Assembly: GCA_003446315.1 (NCBI GenBank)
Contig: DMBA01000167.1
Span: 1 to 21,053 of the forward strand
Direction: 5' to 3'
DNA from: Ruminococcus sp.
GTDB taxonomy: Bacteria > Bacillota > Clostridia > Oscillospirales > Ruminococcaceae
Length of the DNA stretch: 21,053 bases
Of the stretch, positions 7,484-16,303 are shown one piece after another. The notes under the pieces are model-generated. The model searched no databases, was not told where the DNA came from, and saw only the letters and a program-made list of their open reading frames with translations. Every line of letters begins with the position of its first letter. Position 1 is the first letter of the stretch. Both the position numbers and the translations under genes were made by a program.

Positions 7484-9412
7484 TTACCATGGAGTATAAT
7501 CGCAGCCGATGTAAGCGCCGCGTGCATCATAATGTGCTTCCACAATACCAAGAACCTGATAATTGCCGATCGCAATCTGATCGTTCCAGGAAATGTTATT
7601 GCGGTTCGAATAAGTCGGGTCATAATTCTGCCACTGACCGTTGACCAGAACCTGTACCCAATAATGATTGCCTGTGCTGTGTGTTGCATGGATCATACGG
7701 GTCGTATAACCGGCACGCTGGCAGAAATAATCATATGTTGCTGCGAGATAATAGCAGACGCCGCGGCGGTTTGCAAGAGTATAACGCACAAGCGAATCCC
7801 AGCCCGCACTGATAAGCTGCTGAACGGTTCTCGTTGCTTCAATACGGGAATACCGGTAATTTGCTGTGCAGAATGAGAAGATTGAAGTCGGTGCACCGGT
7901 TGTATTGCCAAGCAGCGAATCAACGGTGACTGCCATTGCAGAACGTGCAACGCCGTTTGCATCAATTGTAAAGCCGTCTATTGTCGTAGAGACAGCCATT
8001 ACGCCGTTTGTATTAAAATAGTATCCTTTTCTGTCGATCTCCTGCCAGCCGGTCACCGCAGCCGCAGTATTGTCACCGTAATACTTTGCGCCCTTGGAAT
8101 CCGTATACCAGCCGGTCTGCGGAATGCCGTTTTGATTCAGCAAATAATATTTGCCCTGATAGAATGTAACACCGCTGCCGCGTACACCGTCGTCATTGAA
8201 GAAATAGATAATACCGTCAATTCGCTTGAAACCGGTCACAAAAGCGCCGTCTTCACCGGCATAAGAAACGGCATCGCCGAATTTCAGCCAGCCTTTTTGC
8301 AGAACACCGGCATCATTAAAATAAAACTGCTGATCTTTGATGACCTGCTTACCGGTTACAGCCGCTGCCCTGAAATCACCGTAATATACAGAGCCGTCCG
8401 CAGCCGTATACCAACCGGTCTGGGGGATTCCCTTCGCGTTCAGCAGAAAAGTCGTGCCGTTAATGACCGTCACGCCGCTGCCGCGTGCGCCATCCGGTGC
8501 AAAATAATAGATCACACCGTCAATTCGTGTGAAATCGGTGGCGAAAGCACCATCTTCACCGGCATAGTAAACCTGATTATTCAGGTCGATCCAGCCGGTT
8601 TGTACAGCACCGTTGTCATTCAGCAGATATTTCTTGCCGTCAACTTCGGTCAATCCGGTTTTCATCACACCGGTCTCTGTATCAAACAGGCGCAACAGAC
8701 CGTCATCTGTTGTTTGCCAGCCTGTCTGCATCAGACCGTCATTTCCGAAGTAATAGGTTTGTCCTTCCAGTGTTTGCAGTCCTTTTAACTGACCGCGTTC
8801 CGGATCTGCATAGCCTCGTCCGTTTTTCTCCCGGATCCATCCGGTCAGTACGGTATGTGTTTCCGGATCAAAATAACGGGTGATGCCGTCAGAAAGGGCC
8901 TGCCAGCCGGTCAGCAGCTTGCTGTTTGCATCGAACAGATACGCACAGCCGTCAATGGTCATTTCGCCGGAAGCATTGGAATAAGACCAGCTTCCGTCAG
9001 CGTGCCGGATCCAGCCTTGCTTTGCAATGCCGTAGCTGTCAAACTGAAAGGTCAGATCATCCTGAACAGGGGATTCATCTGTCAGTTTTCCAAGCTCCTG
9101 CGAAACATAATAGGATTCGCCGCGCCATGAGATCCAGCCGAATTTTGCTTCGCCGTTTGTATCATAGAAATAGCGTTTTCCATAAACGGTTTGCCATCCG
9201 GTCTGCTGCGCACCATTCGGCGCGAAGAGATAGGGGATCCCGTCAATTGTCTGTTCACCGGTCACACGAACGCCGTCTTCGACATAAAAGCGCTTTTTGC
9301 CGGCAGTTTCCCAGTATCCGTCTGATGCAGCAGATGCTGTGATCGCCGTCTGCATTGCTGCAAGACAGATCGTACAGCACGCTGTGATCCGGCAGATTTT
9401 TTTGAGTTTCAT
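7484..9412 (-). CDS. Secreted protein with cell-wall/glucan-binding repeats and a transglutaminase-like domain
   Basis: This 642-residue product has a signal peptide (MKLKK, hydrophobic to about residue 29, ending ASAAS). Residues about 30-490 are about twenty short aromatic repeats of the type G-W-x-x-x-(D/N)GxxYYF, as in the choline-binding and glucan-binding family (CW_binding/glucosyltransferase repeats). The C-terminal about 140 residues are transglutaminase-like, with likely triad C553 (RRGVCYY), H583 (GNHYWVQV) and D598 (NYDPTY). Such domains in bacteria act as proteases, transglutaminases or peptidoglycan-linked enzymes; which one applies here is not visible. Choline decoration is not expected here, so the repeats more likely bind glucan or another wall glycan. 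It is the first gene of a four-gene operon with a strong promoter and an AAGGAG site. Tandem 101-residue units show recent internal duplication. Confidence 0.88.
   Translation of the reverse strand: MKLKKICRITACCTICLAAMQTAITASAASDGYWETAGKKRFYVEDGVRVTGEQTIDGIPYLFAPNGAQQTGWQTVYGKRYFYDTNGEAKFGWISWRGESYYVSQELGKLTDESPVQDDLTFQFDSYGIAKQGWIRHADGSWSYSNASGEMTIDGCAYLFDANSKLLTGWQALSDGITRYFDPETHTVLTGWIREKNGRGYADPERGQLKGLQTLEGQTYYFGNDGLMQTGWQTTDDGLLRLFDTETGVMKTGLTEVDGKKYLLNDNGAVQTGWIDLNNQVYYAGEDGAFATDFTRIDGVIYYFAPDGARGSGVTVINGTTFLLNAKGIPQTGWYTAADGSVYYGDFRAAAVTGKQVIKDQQFYFNDAGVLQKGWLKFGDAVSYAGEDGAFVTGFKRIDGIIYFFNDDGVRGSGVTFYQGKYYLLNQNGIPQTGWYTDSKGAKYYGDNTAAAVTGWQEIDRKGYYFNTNGVMAVSTTIDGFTIDANGVARSAMAVTVDSLLGNTTGAPTSIFSFCTANYRYSRIEATRTVQQLISAGWDSLVRYTLANRRGVCYYLAATYDYFCQRAGYTTRMIHATHSTGNHYWVQVLVNGQWQNYDPTYSNRNNISWNDQIAIGNYQVLGIVEAHYDARGAYIGCDYTPW
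7979..8566 (-). repeat. Tandem 303-bp intragenic repeat (two copies)
   Basis: Within the glucan-binding gene two consecutive units start at residues Y283 and Y384, a period of 101 residues. Both begin YAGEDGAF, followed by (R)IDG(V/I)IY, G(A/V)RGSGVT, GIPQTGWYT and AAAVTG at matching positions. The DNA is also visibly similar, for example CACCGGCATA at both unit starts. The second copy decays near residue 478. Confidence 0.8.
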
Positions 9413-9448
9413 AGAACCACACTCCTTTTTCGGAATATATACAGAGTA

Positions 9449-9477
9449 ATTATAGCATGTATCACCTGTTTTGTCAA
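9449..9477 (-). promoter_or_regulatory. Promoter of the four-gene surface operon
   Basis: On the minus strand TTGACA (9477-9472) and TATAAT (9454-9449) are 17 bases apart, a full consensus promoter. Transcription would start near 9442, about 30 bases before ATG 9412, with AAGGAG between. No other promoter of this quality is seen in the short gaps of the operon. Confidence 0.87.
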
Positions 9478-9621
9478 GAAATAAAGCCGAATGCTGTGAG
9501 GCGATCCGGTCAGTTTACAGATCAGGAAGCTGATACCATTATAATTAGACAGAACAGCCGTGAGATTTGTTACCATCGCGCAAAAAATTAGAGAGACGAC
9601 CATAAAATTTTTGTTTTTGTA

Positions 9622-9650
9622 TTGCGATTTTTCATACAACATGTTATAAT
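9622..9650 (+). promoter_or_regulatory. Promoter of the giant subtilase gene
   Basis: TTGCGA (9622-9627) and TATAAT (9645-9650) are separated by 17 bases. The leader is about 23 bases, and a G-rich site CGGGGGG (9665-9671) lies eight bases before ATG 9680. Between this promoter and the divergent operon promoter are about 145 AT-rich bases in which I see no gene. Confidence 0.78.
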
Positions 9651-9679
9651 AAAGAAAAATAAAACGGGGGGTATTCAAT

Positions 9680-12600
9680 ATGTCTCATCCAATGTTCCAG
9701 CGATTATCCGGTATTCTTGCAGCAATCGTCCTTGCGGGTTCATTCGGGGATACACGGGAACTGTTTTATCACCGGAAAACTGCTGACCATATATCCGGCA
9801 GGATGCTGGCGGAACAAATGCATACCGTTCTGGAATCCCATCCGGAAACAGAATTTGCACAGCTTCGGTTTGATAAACAACAAAATACATTGTATCAGGA
9901 CGGAAAAGCTGTCGGAAGCAGTTTTGCAGGATTTCATGCAGAAAACGGTGAATTGAAAATCGCTGCATCGGAGCTCCGGAAAGACAGTGTGTATGCCGCA
10001 GAAGGGGAGCCGGCGTATCTGTCATTGCAGGAAGCAGTTGATACGGTCGGTCTGGAAGTCCGGGAAGATGCTGACAGTATCATAATTTCTGCACCGTTTC
10101 AGACGCATACACTGATCGTCAATACAAAAGCGGAATCTCTGGATGTGCACGGCGGAAAAGCACTGGCACAATGGGACGATTTCCGCGTGATCTCCTATGA
10201 TACGGCTGCGGACACCTATCAGGCGTATCAGGCTTTTCAGGCAGAAGCGGATGTGATTGCGGTCGAACCGAACCGGATCGTGCATGCAGCATCATTTGTG
10301 AACGCTGACACTGTTCAGACAGCAGATACGGAACAAAGCCCGCATTCATGGGGATGGGAAGCGATCGGTGTGCCATCGTTCCGGCAGCTCCTGACATATC
10401 AAACATCTTCCCAGACACCTGTGGTCGTTGCAATTCTGGATACCGGCATCTATCAGGAGCACAAATGGTTTGAAGGAAGGATCGCTGAAGGCGGCATCTC
10501 CTTGGCTTCCGAATATGACGATGCAAATAACTGGAATGACCGGAACGGCCATGGTACGCATTGTGCCGGCATCATTGCAGATATGACAAGCGATCAAGTG
10601 AAGCTCCTGCCGGTGAAGGTGCTGGATGACAGCGGTAACAGCAACATTCTGCGCGTATACTGCGGGCTGCTCTATGCCAAAGAACAACATGCCGATATTA
10701 TTAACATGAGCTTCGGCGGAGAGGGCTTTTCCCCGCTGATGCAAAAAGCTGTTTCAGATCTCTATGAATCCAATATTCTTTGTGTGGCTGCGGCAAGTAA
10801 TGACGCGGAAGATGTTTCGTGTTCCAATCCGGCAAATATTCCCGCTGCGATCGCAGTTTCTGCACTGTCCCGTACACCGGTCGATAACACGGATCCAAAC
10901 AGCGGATATAAGTATGTGTTTTCTTCTTTTAGCAACCGCGGGGAATTGATCGACTTTTCAGCGCCCGGTGACGGTATCCTCAGTGCGGGAATCGGAAATC
11001 CGGATGAACTGATCCTGAAAAGCGGCACAAGCATGGCTGCTCCGCATGTCACAGGTTGTATAGCGAATCTTCTGGAATATGACCGCAGCCTGACCGCAGA
11101 TCAGATCTGTCATCTTTTGCAGATCAATGCCATTGATTACGGCGAGACAGGGCATGACCCGTTTTACGGATGGGGCATGATCAATCTGAATTGCTTCCGC
11201 TTTTCGGATGACAGCGGAACAAGCCCGGTCGCATCCGTGCAGCCGGGAACCTATGACCGCATTCAGCAGGTACGGCTTGAAGTTCCGGAACCGGATGCCG
11301 TGATCTATTATTCGACTGACGGTTCTGATCCGCTTTCAGAAAACGGTATCCAATATACCGGCGCAATTGAAATTCGGAAAACAACGATGCTGCTTGCAGT
11401 TGCGGTTACGCCTGAATCCGTCAGCCCGATTTTTTCGGGTATGTATACAATCCAATGCAGCCCGCCGGTTCCGTCTGTTCCATCCGGTTCGTACAGCGGC
11501 AGTGTATCTGTTTCACTGGATGCGCCGGCACATTATGCGGTTTATTATACCACAGACGGCAGTGTCCCGACTCCGGAAACCGGTATGCTTTATGACGGTT
11601 CTGAGATTGCCATTACAGATACAACGATCCTGCAAGCATGCAGTGCGGTGGGGGATGCTGTCAGTCAGACAATGGTCTGCTGCTATATCATTGATGATGC
11701 ACACAAAGAGAAACTGCTTGTGGTGCAGGATGGTGTTTTGTGCAGCTATTTCGGCGATGCGGATACCATTGATCTCCGGGATTATCCGGAACCGGTCACT
11801 GCGATTCAGGCACATGCATTTGAAAAAAAAGATATGCTGACAAAAATTCTGCTGCCGGATACTGTCACCGAGATCGGCGATTATGCTTTTGCAGACTGCA
11901 CAGCACTGCAATCGGTCAGTGCACCCGGCGTTTTGCGGATCGGAGATCATGCATTTGACGGCTGCACATTGCTGTCGTATTATCAGGGCGGCAACATGGA
12001 AGAAATCGGAGATCACGCATTCTATCAGTGTGAACAACTGGAAATGCTTCCGCTGCAATGGGGGAACCATGTGCAGGCAATCGGTGATTATGCGTTTGCG
12101 AACAGCGGTGTGCGGCTCGTATCTCTGCCACAAAACCGGCAATTCGGTTCCTATGTTTTCGACCACGCATACAGATTGACAGAAGCGATCCTTTCTGATG
12201 ATCTGGAAGCGTTGCCGGACGGCATTTTCAACGGCTGTGATTCGCTTTCTTTGCTCATGGCATCCGGCGTGACAAAGATCGGCAGCGATGCGCTTCATTT
12301 TCAGAATCATACCGATCTGAAAGAAACGACCATTCCGTTCTCCCGCATCACAGAGATCGGGTACAGAGGATTCAGCGGTGTGGATTTCTATCAATTCGGG
12401 CAGCCGGTCGTTTCGTTTGATTCGCTTACGACCGTCACGACAGATTCATTCTATCTGTGCTATGCAGATACATTTTCAATGCCGGCACTGGAACAAATCC
12501 CGACAAACGCACTGGATAAGCCTGTGCTGAATTATTTGTATCTGGAACATGTGCAGGCGATCCGGGATTATGGCATTCATCTGGAAACGGATATGATTCA

Positions 12601-15600
12601 GGCGATTGTTGTCGGTTCTGATCTGCAAGTCGTTGCAGAAGATGCATTTGGTAATGAATTGTGGAATCTGAATGCACTTGCCGGGCCGGAAGATTCTGTT
12701 CTTGCCGGATACGCAGCGCATAAAGGGATCCGGTTTTATAATACGCCGTATATTTATTGTCGGGATTCAATGGATCAGGATGTGTTTGTGCTGAATCAAA
12801 ACGATCATACACCGGTCAAAGTGAGAGTGTTCGGGTTCGGCGGTACACTCAAATACACTGCGACGGATCCTGAAAAAGCGGTCAGAACCGCAGAAAACGG
12901 ATTTTATCCGGATACATCAGAATCAGGCGATCAATCCTATCAGATTGCGCTTTACGGAGAAGACGGCGAACTGCTGGCGCGTGAGACAGTTCGTGTGATT
13001 GTGCAGGAAGTGTTCATGCTGGAACCGGCAGCAGAATGCGGTTTATATCCGATCATACCGGAACAGAACTCAACGCAGTATGCGGATGCACCCGTTTCCA
13101 GGATGTCCTGCATGAAATTTACACCGGAAATCAGCGGTGCATACTATATTTATGCGGCTGGTTATGATTATCAGATTTCGATTGTTGACGGCGAGAGCAC
13201 ATTAACCGAGCCTTATACAATTATGGATCCGCAGGCAGCGGAAGCCTTGCAGTTGGAAGCCGGAAAAACATATCAGATTCTGATTGAGCAAATGGGCATT
13301 ACAGATTATACTGCGATCAGCATTTCGACTGATCCGCCCGGGAAAAGAATGATCTCATACGCCATGAACGACCTGAAACTGTTTTATCCGGAAGGAACGG
13401 AAAAACCGGAGTTTGTCGTCTCGGATGATTCCGGCGTTCTGACGGAAAACGAGGATTATGTATTGTTTTATGATACACTGGAAAACGGCGGATGTGTCAT
13501 GGCAGTCGGGATCGGTGCATATATCGGCAGTTTTACCCAAAAATGGTATTATTTCCGGGATGCAGATGCAACCGGTCTGATCGCAGAATATGAAGCAGAC
13601 GCATGTGAATGCTATCGGTTTGTGGCTGAAGAAACCGGAGAACAATGCCTGTATCTGGATTTTACAGATGTAGTTTATGAAAAAATACGGATGCATGACC
13701 GTGCGTTTGAAAGGCTTGCAATGCCGATGTGGCAATACAATCTGACACTTTATCTCTATGACAGTGATATGGAAGAGCTCAAGCCCGAAATGCGGAGTTG
13801 GAATCCGCTGGATCAGGCTGTATTTCAATTGGAAGCCGGAAAGGAATACTATGTCCAGTGCAGGCTCTTAAATCAATTCGCAACGAATATCGGTGAACCT
13901 TTATTCCGGCTGTACAGCAGACCGTATGCAGAGGATCACTCGATCAGAACTGTCAATTTCAATTATGATGCCGTGCATAAATATGACGGAAAGCCGCTTC
14001 AATGTATTCAGTCAGCGTATGACGAAGACGGAAATCCGCTGACTGAAGGTGTGGATTATGAGGTGATCCCGATTGAAAGGGGAATCCCCGGAGAATATAC
14101 GTTACTGATTCGCGGGATCGGTTCCTATTTCGGTCTTTGCGAGATGTTCGGCAGAATTACACTGGATGAAGAACTGGTAGAATCTGCACCGTGTACAAAA
14201 ATCGAGGTCGGTGTGCCGTTTACCCAGACCGGCGAAATCGGATTTTATCAATTTGAACTGGATTCTAATACAACATTGTCTCTGCGGGAAATAAACGGAA
14301 GTCAAAGCCGGTTTGATACAGTTCTTTTCTGGGAGTCTCTCGGCTATAATACGGATAATACATGGTCAGAAGAAACACAGGATGCGTATTCTATCCTGAT
14401 TCCGGAACAGTACCATTTTTATCTGCGCCAGTATGATGATACACCGCATACATATATATTGGTAGACACAGATGAGTATCAGGATTTTGAAATCAAAGAT
14501 GAAGAGATTTCGGTGAAAGAACGATATGCTTATACCGGTTCCGAGATCAAACCGGAGGTCACAATTGAGCACGGCGGAAAAAAGCTGCGGGAGAATCTGG
14601 ACTATGTTGTTTATGCAAATGAGGATATCTGCGCCTGCGGCTGCTATGAGCTGTATATCAGCGGAATCGGGGATTACACCGGCTATAAAACTGTGAATAT
14701 CTGGGTATTACCGGCGGCAGAAGGGGATTGTGCAGAACTGAAACCCGGCGACAATTTCATTCAAATTTCCAATGCGAAAAGCAGCACCTGCTGCGTTCTG
14801 CATCCGGAATCCGAAACAAGTGCGATTCAGGTGGACAGTCCGCTTTCTGTGAGCTATGAGATATATGATGAAAGCGGTGAATTGACAGTGCGGAAAACGG
14901 TTTCCGGCTTTGATTTCGCAGAATTCCGGACAGATCCTCAAAAGACATATTATGTGTATGTATCATTCCTGAACAAATCACAAACCGGCACAGTTAATTT
15001 GCAGTATCGTACAGATTATACGCCGCTGCATGCTTGCAGACTGGATGCTCCGGAGCAGGTTCCGGCATCTGAAAGCGGTTTTCCCCCTTACCGAATCTAT
15101 GACGGAGATACAGAATTGGTCGAAGGGCGGGATTATATCTGTTTCAGTCACGGCGGTGAAGATCAGATCGGATATGCGGAAATGACGTTTGAAGGCATCG
15201 GACGATATGCCGGATTAAAGGAATATGAATATTATCGTTGTCCGGATTTTGCAGACGTATTGACAATGGAGCAAACCGAACTGATCGACAGTATCAGTAG
15301 AAACCGCGGCTGCCCCGGATATCGGGAATGCTTTGCGTTTGAGGCTCCGGAGCACGGACTGTATCAACTGAATGCGCCGAATATCAAGCGTGACGGCGTT
15401 TGTGCGTTTGTCTGGCGGGAAAACGGAGAACAGCTCTCTGCTTTGGATGAACCGACAGAACTCCGCAAAGGCGAAAAGCTCTATCTGCTGGCAGTTACGA
15501 ATTATATGAACAGCGGTTATTCTCGCCAAATGGAATACACAATCAGCGTTACATGCACGGAAACCATTGCAGAAAACACATTTGTCACGATTGACAATAT

Positions 15601-16075
15601 CATATATGAATATATACCCGGTCAGGGTTATGTGCTGTCTGATTATGCAGATGATTTGTACGGGATTTATGTGCCGGATCAGATCTATTCGGAAGAAACA
15701 CAGCAAAGTGAACCGATATTTGGTATTGCAGATGCTTTCATTGAGAAAGCAGCAGGAAACATCACGATCTATTATGACAGCAATGATCGGAATATGGCGG
15801 AGTTGTGCCGGAGCAATGGACTCTGCGGTGCATCATGGGATCCGATTACGGAAATGACAGGCGATATAACCGGCGACGGCATGCTGGATCAGAATGATAT
15901 TCTCACTTTGATCCGTGTCATCACAGAAGGCAAAGGGATGCACCTGACAGATACAATCTGTTCCCTTTCAGATCAAAACGGGGACGGTATTTTGAATCTG
16001 GCAGATGTCAATTTGCTGACAGACCGGATCCGGGAGAATGAAGAAGCAGTTCTCTATGCAGAACAGGCTCTTTGA
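9680..16075 (+). CDS. Giant secreted subtilisin-like protease (S8) with LRR, alternating beta domains and a dockerin
   Basis: The 2131-residue protein starts with a short hydrophobic segment (about 9-22) acting as signal peptide. A propeptide-like region (about 40-205) follows. The S8 catalytic domain spans about 225-505, with D254 (AILDTG), H291 (NGHGTH), N374 (AAASN) and S451 (GTSMAAPH); all catalytic residues are intact. Two chitobiase C-terminal-type domains follow (about 516-590 and 597-670; YYSTDGS and YYTTDGS). BspA-type leucine-rich repeats (about 680-1010) contain IGDYAF and IGDHAF units. An Ig-like segment (about 1018-1110) leads into an alternating array (about 1110-1960) described separately. 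The C-terminus is a type I dockerin with calcium loops at 2062-2073 and 2098-2109. It probably cleaves proteins while bound to a scaffoldin or the cell surface. Target proteins are unknown. It is a single-gene transcript with its own promoter and terminator. Confidence 0.93.
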   Translation: MSHPMFQRLSGILAAIVLAGSFGDTRELFYHRKTADHISGRMLAEQMHTVLESHPETEFAQLRFDKQQNTLYQDGKAVGSSFAGFHAENGELKIAASELRKDSVYAAEGEPAYLSLQEAVDTVGLEVREDADSIIISAPFQTHTLIVNTKAESLDVHGGKALAQWDDFRVISYDTAADTYQAYQAFQAEADVIAVEPNRIVHAASFVNADTVQTADTEQSPHSWGWEAIGVPSFRQLLTYQTSSQTPVVVAILDTGIYQEHKWFEGRIAEGGISLASEYDDANNWNDRNGHGTHCAGIIADMTSDQVKLLPVKVLDDSGNSNILRVYCGLLYAKEQHADIINMSFGGEGFSPLMQKAVSDLYESNILCVAAASNDAEDVSCSNPANIPAAIAVSALSRTPVDNTDPNSGYKYVFSSFSNRGELIDFSAPGDGILSAGIGNPDELILKSGTSMAAPHVTGCIANLLEYDRSLTADQICHLLQINAIDYGETGHDPFYGWGMINLNCFRFSDDSGTSPVASVQPGTYDRIQQVRLEVPEPDAVIYYSTDGSDPLSENGIQYTGAIEIRKTTMLLAVAVTPESVSPIFSGMYTIQCSPPVPSVPSGSYSGSVSVSLDAPAHYAVYYTTDGSVPTPETGMLYDGSEIAITDTTILQACSAVGDAVSQTMVCCYIIDDAHKEKLLVVQDGVLCSYFGDADTIDLRDYPEPVTAIQAHAFEKKDMLTKILLPDTVTEIGDYAFADCTALQSVSAPGVLRIGDHAFDGCTLLSYYQGGNMEEIGDHAFYQCEQLEMLPLQWGNHVQAIGDYAFANSGVRLVSLPQNRQFGSYVFDHAYRLTEAILSDDLEALPDGIFNGCDSLSLLMASGVTKIGSDALHFQNHTDLKETTIPFSRITEIGYRGFSGVDFYQFGQPVVSFDSLTTVTTDSFYLCYADTFSMPALEQIPTNALDKPVLNYLYLEHVQAIRDYGIHLETDMIQAIVVGSDLQVVAEDAFGNELWNLNALAGPEDSVLAGYAAHKGIRFYNTPYIYCRDSMDQDVFVLNQNDHTPVKVRVFGFGGTLKYTATDPEKAVRTAENGFYPDTSESGDQSYQIALYGEDGELLARETVRVIVQEVFMLEPAAECGLYPIIPEQNSTQYADAPVSRMSCMKFTPEISGAYYIYAAGYDYQISIVDGESTLTEPYTIMDPQAAEALQLEAGKTYQILIEQMGITDYTAISISTDPPGKRMISYAMNDLKLFYPEGTEKPEFVVSDDSGVLTENEDYVLFYDTLENGGCVMAVGIGAYIGSFTQKWYYFRDADATGLIAEYEADACECYRFVAEETGEQCLYLDFTDVVYEKIRMHDRAFERLAMPMWQYNLTLYLYDSDMEELKPEMRSWNPLDQAVFQLEAGKEYYVQCRLLNQFATNIGEPLFRLYSRPYAEDHSIRTVNFNYDAVHKYDGKPLQCIQSAYDEDGNPLTEGVDYEVIPIERGIPGEYTLLIRGIGSYFGLCEMFGRITLDEELVESAPCTKIEVGVPFTQTGEIGFYQFELDSNTTLSLREINGSQSRFDTVLFWESLGYNTDNTWSEETQDAYSILIPEQYHFYLRQYDDTPHTYILVDTDEYQDFEIKDEEISVKERYAYTGSEIKPEVTIEHGGKKLRENLDYVVYANEDICACGCYELYISGIGDYTGYKTVNIWVLPAAEGDCAELKPGDNFIQISNAKSSTCCVLHPESETSAIQVDSPLSVSYEIYDESGELTVRKTVSGFDFAEFRTDPQKTYYVYVSFLNKSQTGTVNLQYRTDYTPLHACRLDAPEQVPASESGFPPYRIYDGDTELVEGRDYICFSHGGEDQIGYAEMTFEGIGRYAGLKEYEYYRCPDFADVLTMEQTELIDSISRNRGCPGYRECFAFEAPEHGLYQLNAPNIKRDGVCAFVWRENGEQLSALDEPTELRKGEKLYLLAVTNYMNSGYSRQMEYTISVTCTETIAENTFVTIDNIIYEYIPGQGYVLSDYADDLYGIYVPDQIYSEETQQSEPIFGIADAFIEKAAGNITIYYDSNDRNMAELCRSNGLCGASWDPITEMTGDITGDGMLDQNDILTLIRVITEGKGMHLTDTICSLSDQNGDGILNLADVNLLTDRIRENEEAVLYAEQAL
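13010..15560 (+). repeat. Alternating array of two beta-domain types inside the subtilase
   Basis: Two module types alternate across about 850 residues. Type A resembles pre-peptidase C-terminal domains (pattern F-x-F-x-A-x-x-x-G-x-Y; for example YRECFAFEAPEHGLYQL) and begins near 13010, 13565, 14180, 14715 and 15250. Type B resembles the Firmicute adhesin repeat ending G-I-G-x-Y-x-G and begins near 13340, 13940, 14490 and 15020; examples are VGIGAYIGSF, RGIGSYFGL, SGIGDYTGY and EGIGRYAGL. The copies are divergent at the DNA level, so this is an old expansion. Boundaries are approximate. Confidence 0.72.
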
Positions 16076-16111
16076 ATCGAATAAATACAGATGAAATCAC
16101 AAAAATAGACG

Positions 16112-16143
16112 AAAAGCCCGATGCGGCAATGTATCGGGTTTTT
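16112..16143 (+). terminator. Intrinsic terminator after the subtilase gene
   Basis: AAAAGCCCGAT (16112-16122) pairs with ATCGGGTTTTT (16133-16143) with one G-U pair and a ten-base loop, followed by further T. It lies about 37 bases after the stop codon at 16075. Confidence 0.88.
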
Positions 16144-16236
16144 TGGCTACAAATCGGAAATTCAACGTAGATGCGATGTTTTTGCGTTTTATCTTTATTT
16201 TTGGAAAAGAAATCCGTGAAAATCCGCTGAAATGAC

Positions 16237-16265
16237 TTGCAAAATCTGCCGAAATATGATATACT
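16237..16265 (+). promoter_or_regulatory. Promoter of the cmk-plsC operon
   Basis: TTGCAA (16237-16242) and TATACT (16260-16265) are separated by 17 bases. Transcription would start near 16272, about 30 bases before ATG 16304. The stretch from the terminator to this promoter (16144-16236) holds nothing else that I can identify. Confidence 0.78.
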
Positions 16266-16303
16266 ATAAAGGAATATCGGAGAGGTATGTTGGGAGGTAT
16301 GTT

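Noticed and set aside
6623..7876. Plus-strand frame of 417 codons over the lipoprotein
   Set aside because: Its Cys/Arg/Ile-rich product is the reverse reading of the Thr/Ala/Glu-rich spacer; the minus-strand frame has a lipobox, spacing and operon context.
7484..9412. Choline-binding protein of the pneumococcal type
   Set aside because: The repeats are related, but nothing in the window suggests choline-decorated teichoic acid, so a glucan or wall-glycan ligand is the safer reading.
9409..9678. Minus-strand frame of 89 codons between the two divergent genes
   Set aside because: It covers both promoters (9449-9477 and 9622-9650) and overlaps the start of the operon's first gene; no ribosome binding site is seen.
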